Of a stretch of DNA of 64,000 nucleotides, positions 1 through 7,441 are shown in pieces. The notes under the pieces are model-generated. The model worked only from the letters and a program-made list of their open reading frames with translations, had not been told where the DNA came from and did no database searches. The stretch covers positions 585,847 through 649,846 of the forward strand of contig NZ_CP041352.1 of NCBI RefSeq assembly GCF_009746125.1. The letters run 5' to 3'. This DNA comes from Casimicrobium huifangae. Its GTDB lineage: Bacteria; Pseudomonadota; Gammaproteobacteria; Burkholderiales; Casimicrobiaceae. The position numbers and the translations under genes were made by a program. The number at the start of each line of letters is the position of its first letter. Within the stretch, counting starts at the first letter, position 1.

Positions 1-356
1 TTCCCCAGCGCAGCTAGACCATTTCATTGAGGTTTTAGCTTCGAAGCCGATGCCAACATCCAGGCAGCTTTCATCGAAACGCGGCCTTCCAGTTGGCCCC
101 AACGGCCATCGGCTCAGCCGCCTGCCAGCCGCGCTAAAGTCTCCAGGCAAGCGAGAGAAATTGGTGCAAGTCATGCGTACAGTAAGCGCTGAAGTGTCAA
201 GCCATGCGACTGACCGGCCATAGCGGTGGATCTCCGTTGGTAGCGATTGAGCTCCAACGTTGAGCGTCACCATCTGCGCCTTGACTCAGATAGCCGCATC
301 GCGGTTCCCGCAAACAAGACGGCGTAACAGGCATGGCGCGCCAACGGCAAACTTGA
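1..356. other. no gene recognised
   Basis: I see no convincing coding region in this left edge. The short open frames here overlap one another and the start of the next gene, and none resembles a known family. It may hold the promoter of the acetyltransferase gene that follows, but no clear -35/-10 pair stands out. Confidence 0.5.
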
Positions 357-1043
357 TTGCACTTGCCAATTGACCCATCACAAGAAACTTCAACAGGAGC
401 GCATCTGAACGGCCCGAGCCCTCTGAACAAGCATCCGATGGCGGGATTTCCGCAGGTGTGCTTCATCAAGAACACCGTGACGAATCCGAACATCGTTGTT
501 GGGGACTACACCTACTACGACGATCCGGAAGACTCGGAGAACTTTGAACGCAATGTTCTCTATCACTTTCCGTTCATTGGCGACCGTCTGGTCATCGGCA
601 AGTTTTGTGCGATCGCGCGTGGCGCAAAGTTCATCATGAACGGCGCCAACCACAAGGTCTCTGGCATCTCCACGTATCCGTTCTATATCTTCGGCAACGG
701 ATGGGAAAAGGTCATGCCTCAGCCTGGTGATTTGCCGTACAAAGGCGATACGGTCATCGGGAACGACGTCTGGATCGGGTATGACTGCCTGATCATGCCC
801 GGCGTAAAGATTGGCAATGGAGCGATCATTTCGTCACGGTCTGTTGTCGTGAGCGATGTGCCACCCTACACCGTCGTCGGGGGCAACCCGGCAAAGGTAA
901 TCAAGGAACGTTTCCCTGCCGACGTGGTGCAGGCGCTTGAGGAAATTGCCTGGTGGGACTGGCCCATCGAGAAAATTTCAAGACACCTGGCCGTGATCGT
1001 GTCCGCAGATGTTGAGGCGTTGCGAGCGTGTGTCCGCAGTTAG
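357..1043 (+). CDS. Vat/CatB-type xenobiotic O-acetyltransferase
   Basis: This is a left-handed beta-helix acetyltransferase of the Vat/CatB family, which moves acetyl from acetyl-CoA to a hydroxyl of a small molecule such as streptogramin A or chloramphenicol. Family hallmarks are visible: GPSP near residue 19, FIKNT near 36, VGDYTYYDD near 48, and NGANHK at 95-100, whose His99 matches the usual catalytic histidine. Hexapeptide repeats follow (VIGNDVWIG, IMPGVKIGNGAII) and then VVGGNPAKVI. About 228 residues is slightly longer than Vat enzymes. The start is a TTG, chosen because the next in-frame ATG at 438 would remove the conserved GPSP segment; a second TTG lies at 363. It appears monocistronic. 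The true substrate cannot be read from sequence, so calling it a resistance gene would be inference. Confidence 0.85.
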   Translation: MHLPIDPSQETSTGAHLNGPSPLNKHPMAGFPQVCFIKNTVTNPNIVVGDYTYYDDPEDSENFERNVLYHFPFIGDRLVIGKFCAIARGAKFIMNGANHKVSGISTYPFYIFGNGWEKVMPQPGDLPYKGDTVIGNDVWIGYDCLIMPGVKIGNGAIISSRSVVVSDVPPYTVVGGNPAKVIKERFPADVVQALEEIAWWDWPIEKISRHLAVIVSADVEALRACVRS

Positions 1044-1432
1044 GGAGACGCTGCGCGTCGGGGACTTGTTCAGCGTTTCCTGGCTGCTGATCGCAACGTC
1101 ACGGCGCAAAAGAAGTTCCGCACGTTGCGTTCACGAAGCTGCGAATCGCGATCCATGTGATGTGTTGCGCGCCGCCGGCTACGGCGTCAGTGAACGCAAG
1201 AGTGCCTTTCATGGCGAACATCGCACGCAGAAGAACCAACATGCTGTCAGTTGCGGCGTCCGAGGCGCGGTTTAGAGGCGGCTGATCTGAGTCGGTAAAG
1301 TGTAGTTCGGATGCAGCGGTATCGCCAACGCCGGTTCCGCCGATAGCGGCTCCCGATTTCATGGCGGTAGCTCACGGCCCTGCCTGTGATCGCCCTGATG
1401 GCAAACTACCCGTCCAACTCCGTGAGCCACCC
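1044..1432. other. intergenic, no gene recognised
   Basis: The stretch between the acetyltransferase and the flavodoxin-fold gene holds only short overlapping open frames on both strands without family resemblance. I see no strong hairpin or repeat. It could be decayed coding sequence, but nothing proves it. Confidence 0.45.
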
Positions 1433-1987
1433 ATGCCCAACTACCTTTTTCTTGTCACCTCCACCCGTGAACCAGACCATCTGGGCAACAGCGAATGGCT
1501 GGCTCGCAAGGCCGCAGCCGCACTCCCGGCGACCGCGCTGCAAACCTGGCTGCATCTCGCGCACATGAGCTTGCCGCCGTTCGTCGATCTGCGGCATACC
1601 GTCGGCACCTACCCGATGCCCGAGGGCGATTTGCGTACGCTGCTGGACGCGACGATGGCTTGCACTGATCTTGTACTGGTGACGCCGGTGTACTGGTACT
1701 CGTTCCCCAGCAGCCTGAAGACTTACCTCGACCACTGGAGCGCCTGGCTGCGGGTGCCGGGCCTGGGCTTCAAGGACGCGATGGCGCGGAAGCGCATGCA
1801 TGTGATAACCACCAGCGGTGACCGCGCCAAGGCGCAGCCGATGTTCGATTCGGCGCGGCTGTGTGCGCAGTTCTGCGGCATGGCCTATGGCGGCGAACTG
1901 TGGGGCAAGGGCGGGCCGCCGAATGCAGTGCAGAGCGATGCCGCGGCCATCGCGCAGGCGGCGCAGTTTTTCAAGACAGCCGGCTGA
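1433..1987 (+). CDS. flavodoxin-fold NAD(P)H-dependent oxidoreductase
   Basis: This is a 184-residue protein of the NADPH-dependent FMN reductase/flavodoxin-like family, expected to be a soluble FMN enzyme that reduces quinones or similar acceptors. The start MPNYLFLVTS is a beta-strand leading into the phosphate-binding loop region. The segment VLVTPVYWYSFPSSLKTYLDHW is the usual flavin-contact region of this family, with the P-x-Y-W-x-S-x-P-x-x-L-K pattern. The ATG at 1433 was chosen because the upstream frame does not look coding and residue 2 begins the first strand of the fold. No partner gene is adjacent, so the substrate is unknown. Confidence 0.8.
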   Translation: MPNYLFLVTSTREPDHLGNSEWLARKAAAALPATALQTWLHLAHMSLPPFVDLRHTVGTYPMPEGDLRTLLDATMACTDLVLVTPVYWYSFPSSLKTYLDHWSAWLRVPGLGFKDAMARKRMHVITTSGDRAKAQPMFDSARLCAQFCGMAYGGELWGKGGPPNAVQSDAAAIAQAAQFFKTAG

Positions 1988-2111
1988 AATTCACCAGATG
2001 CGTCGGCAAAATCGTTGCGATTGCGTCTGTCCAAGTGCGGCTGAATCAGTCGCAGCAGTCGTCGCCGCAAGGCACTGACTGCATCGCCAACAAAATAACG
2101 CCGGGGAACTC

Positions 2112-4127
2112 ATGTCATCTGCCAGCCAATGCCGTTTTCGGCGCCTCCCGCCCTTGCTTGGGGCCTCCGTTTCCGCGCTGCTCGCGTGCGCCGCACTGGC
2201 GGGCGCAACGAGTGAGTTTGACGAGCCACTCGTCGAACTGCACGCGCACGATTGCGCCACCGAAGGCCATGCGCCGCCCGCAGCTGATCGCGGAAAGGCG
2301 GCGACGGTGCCGACGCTGGTGAACTACGCGCTGACACCGACGGTGATCCCGTCCACCGCCACCGGGACCGTGCGGCTTGCCACCCGCATCGACGGCCCGG
2401 CGCCGACCTCGGTGCAGCTGGTGTCGAACTGGGGCACGACCTACAACCTGGTGGATAACGGTACCAGCGGCGACGCGACGGCAGGCGATGGCGTGTACTC
2501 GGTGCTGCTGCCGGTGCAGCAGATCCTTTCGCGCCGGACCACAGACGACGTGTTCCGCGTGGACATCGGCTTTATCGACGTCTACTCGGGTTCGACGCGG
2601 ACGATGCGCGTCAACGGTTCCGCGCAGGTGCGTGCACCGGAAATCCCGGCGGTGACAGTGAAGTCGCTTGGCGCCAATGCGCAGATGTCGCAGCACATTC
2701 TTAATGTCTCGCCGGCAGCGCTGTTCCGCACCCACAATCTCACGACGCCTGATATTGCGTCGGTGGCGCAGGTGGCGTACCAGTATCTCGCCGATCAGTT
2801 CGACTTTGTGAATATCGTGTTCGATCGCGCGCAGATCGAGAGCCGCTACCACTTCTATACGCGCAACGCCGTGAGCGGAATTGGCGGGTCGCTGGTCAAC
2901 AACAATGGTCAGTACGGCGGCAGCAGCAAGCTGATCGGCATCACCGTGTTCCCGCTGTCGGACTATTTCGACGGCGCCTCGCCCGCTCACCAGCACGAGT
3001 TGGGGCATCAGTGGATCAACTTCCTCGCCAACAGCACCACGTCGAGTGGCTCGCCGCACTGGCCGGCGTCAACGATGGCGGCTGACATCATGGGCCTGTC
3101 GATTCCGGGCAGCGGCGCGGGTGGCAATTTTGGCTGCAAACTGACGCCGGAAGGCAACGGGCTTCGTACCGCTGCGCTGAGTGCCTCGCGTGCAATGAGC
3201 TTCAACCCGCTCGATCTCTACCTGATGGGCCTGATGCCAGCGTCCGAAGTGCCCGATCAGTGGGTGGTGACCGACAGCAACTTCGGCGCCAACTGGGCGA
3301 CGCTCTGCGACGGCCGCCTGTTGACCAGCGGCTTCACACGATTGACCGTCAACGATGTGATCGCTGCCAACGGCACTCGCTCGCCCGCCTACACATCATC
3401 GCAGCGCACCTTCCGGGTAGCGACGGTGGTGGTGTCCGACGGCCTGCTGTCGGCCGATGCGATGGCGTTCTACAACTATTTTGCGCAGCGGATGGAGGCG
3501 CGTGAACGCTTGCCGATGCATGAAGGGTTCAGCAAGCAGCTCAGTGCGCCATTCTTTGTGGCCACGGGTGGTCGTGGCGCACTGATTGCCACGGTCGATA
3601 CCGCTGTCGTGGTGCCGACGCGCCTGACCGTCGTGGAATATTTCCACGCCGGGCTCAACTATTACTTCATGACTTCGCGCGACAACGAAAAGGCGTTGCT
3701 GGATGGCGTTCCGGCCTGGGCGCGAACGGGCGTGACCTTCCCGATGCTGGCCTACCCGGAGCCGGCGGTGAGCGGCAATGTGCGCTTCTACTTCGACAAG
3801 ATCGCGAAGGGTGGCACCCGCGGCAGCCACTTCTATACGATCAATACGGCCGACGTCACGGCGCTGACGGCGCTGAACCCGACCAACGCCGCCATCGCGC
3901 AGAAGCCGCAGAACGAAGGCGTGGACAGCTTCGCCTATCGTCCGAATGGCAGCGGTGTCAGCGCCACCTGCGCCGCCGGGCAGGTGCCTGTGTATCGCCT
4001 GTTCCGCGGCAGCAAGTTCCCGGACGATCCGAACCATCGCTTCACCACATCACTTGCGGTGTACAACCAGTTTGTGGCGCAGAACTGGGATGGCGAGGGC
4101 GTGGCGTTCTGCGTGCCGGCGAATTGA
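2112..4127 (+). CDS. secreted HELGH metalloprotease with DUF5648-like C-terminus
   Basis: A 671-residue exported protein with an N-terminal signal peptide (hydrophobic run at about residues 13-31 ending ALAGA). Residues about 65-180 look like an Ig-like or choice-of-anchor domain. A catalytic region contains HELGH at 295-299, the zinc-binding HExxH signature, followed by a conserved SFNPLDLYLMGL segment near 345 that is common in secreted zinc-protease-like proteins. The last 160 residues resemble the DUF5648 repeat module (VEYFHAGLNYYFMTS near 515, and a terminal HRFTTS plus GVAFCVP). It is probably secreted, possibly by the type II system encoded later in this window, but that link is inference. 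The third zinc ligand is not identified with certainty. The 306-residue protein at 22320 shares the same C-terminal type. Confidence 0.8.
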   Translation: MSSASQCRFRRLPPLLGASVSALLACAALAGATSEFDEPLVELHAHDCATEGHAPPAADRGKAATVPTLVNYALTPTVIPSTATGTVRLATRIDGPAPTSVQLVSNWGTTYNLVDNGTSGDATAGDGVYSVLLPVQQILSRRTTDDVFRVDIGFIDVYSGSTRTMRVNGSAQVRAPEIPAVTVKSLGANAQMSQHILNVSPAALFRTHNLTTPDIASVAQVAYQYLADQFDFVNIVFDRAQIESRYHFYTRNAVSGIGGSLVNNNGQYGGSSKLIGITVFPLSDYFDGASPAHQHELGHQWINFLANSTTSSGSPHWPASTMAADIMGLSIPGSGAGGNFGCKLTPEGNGLRTAALSASRAMSFNPLDLYLMGLMPASEVPDQWVVTDSNFGANWATLCDGRLLTSGFTRLTVNDVIAANGTRSPAYTSSQRTFRVATVVVSDGLLSADAMAFYNYFAQRMEARERLPMHEGFSKQLSAPFFVATGGRGALIATVDTAVVVPTRLTVVEYFHAGLNYYFMTSRDNEKALLDGVPAWARTGVTFPMLAYPEPAVSGNVRFYFDKIAKGGTRGSHFYTINTADVTALTALNPTNAAIAQKPQNEGVDSFAYRPNGSGVSATCAAGQVPVYRLFRGSKFPDDPNHRFTTSLAVYNQFVAQNWDGEGVAFCVPAN

Positions 4128-4159
4128 TACGAGGGCTTTGCGTTAGAAAACTTCATAAC

Positions 4160-4275
4160 GGCTCAGTGGCGAAAGCCCCATTCCCACTGGGCTAAGCGCG
4201 GAAAAATGCCTGATGTCGACTTCTGGCGTTTTATGGGGTTTTGCCCTTTGCGCACGCCATTCGACTGCAAAGCTG
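4160..4275. repeat. TCGA-centred palindromic intergenic repeat, copy 1
   Basis: First of five related elements. It is centred on GTCGAC at 4215-4220, with arms such as ACTGGGCT on the left and GCAAAGCTG at the right end. Its right arm, read as reverse complement, shares CAGCTTT and CGCAAAGGGC with copy 5. It sits between the metalloprotease and trmL, which converge here, so it might also act as a bidirectional transcript end. Confidence 0.65.
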
Positions 4276-4294
4276 AGTGCCCAGCAGTGCGTGC

Positions 4295-4768
4295 CTAGCC
4301 AGCACCCTCGAAACCCAGCTGCCGCCAGGCTTCGTAGACCGTTACCGCGACCGCGTTGGATAGATTGAGGCTGCGGATTGCCGGGCGCATCGGCAACCGC
4401 AGTTGCCGCTCGGGCGTGAAATCGGCAAGCACGGTCGCCGACAGGCCACGCGCTTCCGAGCCAAACACAAAGGCATCGTTGTGCTGGAGCACCGTTTCGT
4501 GCGGCGAGCGGACGCCGCAGGTCTCGATGGCGAACCAGCGCGTCACCCCCTGCGTCGCGAGCGCGGTCTTGCAGGCCGACCAGTCGTCGTGCACCTGCAT
4601 GGTGGCGTATTCGTGATAGTCGAGCCCGGCGCGACGCATGCGGGCGTCGTCGAGCGGAAAGCCAAGCGGGCGCACCAGATGCAGCGTAGCGCCGGTGTTG
4701 GCGCACAGGCGGATGACATTGCCGGTATTGGGCGGGATCTCCGGCTCCACCAGAACGACGTGAATCAC
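4295..4768 (-). CDS. trmL: tRNA (cytidine(34)-2'-O)-methyltransferase TrmL
   Basis: This SPOUT-class methyltransferase of 157 residues methylates the 2'-OH of the wobble base in certain tRNA-Leu species, using SAM. Typical TrmL features are the start [27 protein letters not shown] near 122, and the knot region [20 protein letters not shown], which binds SAM and ends in the conserved [10 protein letters not shown]. Length matches the family (about 155 residues). It lies upstream of nothing obviously functionally linked and is separated from comF by 34 bases on the same strand, so the two may be co-transcribed. Confidence 0.95.
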   Translation of the reverse strand: MIHVVLVEPEIPPNTGNVIRLCANTGATLHLVRPLGFPLDDARMRRAGLDYHEYATMQVHDDWSACKTALATQGVTRWFAIETCGVRSPHETVLQHNDAFVFGSEARGLSATVLADFTPERQLRLPMRPAIRSLNLSNAVAVTVYEAWRQLGFEGAG

Positions 4769-4802
4769 GGCGCTAACCCTTCGCTAATCACTGCACTGCG
4801 CA

Positions 4803-5579
4803 TCAAGTCACTGCCCGGTTGAATTTCACGGTCCGCTCGCGCCGCCGCAGCGGCTGCACGCGTGCCAGCACCAGCGCATCCACCTGCGCGGCCCCGGCAG
4901 CTAGCGCTACGCGGGCCAGCTCGTTCAGCGTGGCGCCGGTGGTGAGCACGTCATCAACCAGCAGCACTGATTCACCTGCGAGTGAACGCGTTGCCGCGAA
5001 GGCGCCGCGAACGTTGCGCCGCCGCTCGATCCAGTTCAGCCGTTGCTGCACATCGGTCTCACGGATGCGGACCACGGCATTGTTGTCAACGTGCAGATCG
5101 GCGTCGGCGAAGCGGCGCGCAAATTCGCGCGCGATCAACAGCGCCTGGTTGTAGCCGCGCGCTTGCAACCGCTCTGGCGCCAGTGGCACCGGCAGCAAGG
5201 TCGCGCCGCGGGCGAACGGCCAGGCGTGCCCGTCCAACGCATCCTCGGCCGCCCAGCGGTACACCGCAAACGCATGCCTGTACTTGGCGGCGAGCAGGGC
5301 CGCATCAAACGGGAAGGCATATGACCACGGCGCCAGCAGGCGCTGCCACTGCGGCGGGCGTTTCAGGCAGCGGCCACAGACCTGGCCATGCACCGATGCC
5401 AGCTGACAACGCGGGCAGGCATCGGCGCCAACACGCGGCAGCGACGACGCGCAGGGCTCGCAGATGGCCTCCGGCCCGGCGTCGCCGCAGAGCAGGCAGC
5501 TTTGCGGCAAGGCACGATCACGCACGCGCGCCAGCACCGGCGCGGCGGCACGGCGGACATCCTGATACAGCGTGCGCAA
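4803..5579 (-). CDS. comF: ComF-family phosphoribosyltransferase-like protein
   Basis: A 258-residue ComF/GntX-type protein. The N-terminus has a four-cysteine zinc-finger-like segment (CLLCGDAG, CEPC, CPRC, CGRC within residues 28-73), and the C-terminal half is a type I phosphoribosyltransferase fold with the PRPP-binding motif VLLVDDVLTTGAT near residue 205. ComF is needed for DNA uptake in naturally transformable bacteria, but homologues are common in species not known to transform. The start appears to be TTG (5577-5579), since no ATG lies near the beginning of the conserved region. It is divergent from bioH, an arrangement common in betaproteobacteria. Confidence 0.9.
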   Translation of the reverse strand: MRTLYQDVRRAAAPVLARVRDRALPQSCLLCGDAGPEAICEPCASSLPRVGADACPRCQLASVHGQVCGRCLKRPPQWQRLLAPWSYAFPFDAALLAAKYRHAFAVYRWAAEDALDGHAWPFARGATLLPVPLAPERLQARGYNQALLIAREFARRFADADLHVDNNAVVRIRETDVQQRLNWIERRRNVRGAFAATRSLAGESVLLVDDVLTTGATLNELARVALAAGAAQVDALVLARVQPLRRRERTVKFNRAVT

Positions 5580-5656
5580 TAAAATCGTTGGCTCCTGTCG
5601 GTTCGGACCCTAAGCTCGCGCTGGCGCGACGCTGGCCGGATGTGACCGATTTTCCC

Positions 5657-6508
5657 ATGTTGCCCGAGCCCGATTGCCGAGAGATGCTGCTGCCGTCACT
5701 ACCTGTTGAAACGATCGCTGCCGAGGGCGCTGCAGGCCGCGATCAGGCGACGCCGGTCGATCTGCTGCTGTTGCACGGCTGGGGCTTGCACAGTGAATTC
5801 TTTCGGCCGTGGGCATCGTTACTGGCACCGCAATGCCGCATTCATCTGATTGATTTGCCCGGCCACGGACACAGCCCTGCGGTCGAGCCCTACACACTGG
5901 ATGCGATGGCTGCAGCAGTCGCGAACGCGATGCAAGCAGTGGCGCCGACTTATGCTGTAGCTGGATGGTCACTCGGCGGCGCTGTAGCGCTACGGATGGC
6001 GATCGACTTTCCAGATGCCGTCAGCCATGTTGTCACGCTGGCGTCGTCGCCACGCTTTCTGCGCGCGGACGACTGGCAGCACGCCACTACGCCGCATGCG
6101 CTGGAGCTGTTGCGCGCCGGGCTTGCCCGCGACTACACCGGCACGCTGGCGCAGTTTTTCGAACTCAACATGGCAGGAAAATTCCGTGACCACGCCGACG
6201 CGCTGGCAGCGCTTGCAGTGAAACGTCCCGCCGTGCGTCCCGAGGTGCTGGCGCCGGGCGTCGCGCTGACCTCCGGCGTTGATTTGCGAGACGAGGTGGC
6301 AGCCATCCGCGCACCGCTGCTTGCCATCTCCGGTCGCCTTGATCGACTCAGCTACAGCCAGTCGAGTGCCTGGCTGGCACGCGCGACTGGTGGTCAGCAC
6401 GTCGAACTGCCACATGCGGCGCATGTGCCGCATCTGTCGCATGGCGACGAGGTGGCCGCGCATGTACTGGCGCATCTGTCGTTGCCGCCCGGAGGCACCA
6501 GCGCTTGA
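5657..6508 (+). CDS. bioH: pimeloyl-ACP methyl ester carboxylesterase BioH
   Basis: An alpha/beta-hydrolase of about 283 residues that removes the methyl group from pimeloyl-ACP methyl ester, ending the disguised fatty-acid route to pimelate in biotin synthesis. It shows LLLLHGWGLHSEFF (oxyanion region), the nucleophile elbow GWSLGG, the acidic residue in SGRLDRLS and the histidine in HAAHVPHLSH. The start is uncertain. I chose the ATG at 5657; the ATG at 5684 and a GTG at 5642 are alternatives, and none has a strong ribosome-binding site. The reading frame stays open for about 675 bases upstream, but that part is antisense to comF and does not look coding. It overlaps bioC by four bases. Confidence 0.93.
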   Translation: MLPEPDCREMLLPSLPVETIAAEGAAGRDQATPVDLLLLHGWGLHSEFFRPWASLLAPQCRIHLIDLPGHGHSPAVEPYTLDAMAAAVANAMQAVAPTYAVAGWSLGGAVALRMAIDFPDAVSHVVTLASSPRFLRADDWQHATTPHALELLRAGLARDYTGTLAQFFELNMAGKFRDHADALAALAVKRPAVRPEVLAPGVALTSGVDLRDEVAAIRAPLLAISGRLDRLSYSQSSAWLARATGGQHVELPHAAHVPHLSHGDEVAAHVLAHLSLPPGGTSA

Positions 6509-7437
6509 ATCCGAATCCGCTTGACCGGCAGGCCGTGCGCACCCGCTTTGGGCGCGCGGCGGCGACCTATGCTGAAGCCGCTGTGGTGCAACGCGAAGTA
6601 GGCAGCCGTCTGCTTGACCGCTTTGATGTCATGCGTCTGACGCCGACGCGCATCGTGGACGCCGGCTGCGGCCCCGGCACGCACACTGCTGCACTGGCGG
6701 CGCGGTTTCCGGCTGCCACGATCACGGCCGTTGATCATGCGGCGGCGATGGTGGAGCGAGCCGTGCCTTCCGTAGCAGCCCCCGAGACATCGTGGCTCGG
6801 GCGGCTGCTGGGACGCGGCCAGGCGATGGCCGCGCCAACGATCGAAGGCGTCGTATCTGACTTGCGGAGCATGCCGCTGGTGCGCGAAAGTTGCGACGTG
6901 GTGTGGAGCAATTTCGCGCTGCAATTTGTGGATGATCTCCCGGCCCTGTTTGCCGAGTGGAGCCGCGTGCTGAAGGTGGGTGGCGTGCTGATGTTCACCG
7001 CGCCCGGACCAGACACCATGATCGAGCTGCGCCGTGCGATCAACTTGGCGGGCGACGATGCTGCATGCCGGGTACACCAGTTCGCCGACCTCCATGACAT
7101 TGGCGACATGCTGGTACACGCCGGCTTCGCCGATCCGGTGATGGACATGGAGGTCATCACGCTGGAGTACGCGAGCGCGGACGCCCTGTGGCGCGACCTG
7201 CGCGCGATGGGTGTTACCAACACGCTGGCTGCCCGGCCGCGCGGGCTGATGACGCCGCGACGGCTTGCTGCAGTTGCTGCAGCGCTTGACGCCGGGCGGC
7301 GCGGCGGTGGGCCGATCCGCATCAGCGTCGAGGTGGTCTATGGGCATGCCTGGAAGGCTGCTGCCAAAAAGACCGCAGAGGGGCATGGCATCGTGCGCAT
7401 CGACGACATCCGGCGCGGACCGCGCACGACGAAGTGA
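6505..7437 (+). CDS. bioC: malonyl-ACP O-methyltransferase BioC
   Basis: A SAM-dependent methyltransferase of 310 residues that methylates malonyl-ACP so that fatty-acid synthesis can build pimelate. The N-terminal FGRAAATYAEAAVVQREVG is typical of BioC, followed by SAM motif I (IVDAGCGPGTHTAAL near residue 50), CDVVWSNFALQFVDD and a GGVLMFTAPGPDT segment. The TTG start at 6505 overlaps the TGA of bioH (TTGA), which indicates translational coupling. No other biotin genes are in the window. Confidence 0.92.
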   Translation: MNPNPLDRQAVRTRFGRAAATYAEAAVVQREVGSRLLDRFDVMRLTPTRIVDAGCGPGTHTAALAARFPAATITAVDHAAAMVERAVPSVAAPETSWLGRLLGRGQAMAAPTIEGVVSDLRSMPLVRESCDVVWSNFALQFVDDLPALFAEWSRVLKVGGVLMFTAPGPDTMIELRRAINLAGDDAACRVHQFADLHDIGDMLVHAGFADPVMDMEVITLEYASADALWRDLRAMGVTNTLAARPRGLMTPRRLAAVAAALDAGRRGGGPIRISVEVVYGHAWKAAAKKTAEGHGIVRIDDIRRGPRTTK

Positions 7438-7441
7438 CCGG

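Noticed and set aside
197-493. 98-codon minus-strand frame at the left edge
   Set aside because: Overlaps the acetyltransferase start, no family pattern.
1009-1362. Short frames on both strands between the first two genes
   Set aside because: They overlap each other and show no conserved motif; a decayed gene cannot be shown.
2115-3059. 314-codon minus-strand frame
   Set aside because: Antisense to the metalloprotease gene, low-complexity composition and no family likeness.
4982-5656. Upstream extension of the bioH frame
   Set aside because: Arg-rich, antisense to comF, and absent from the BioH family, so the start was placed at 5657.
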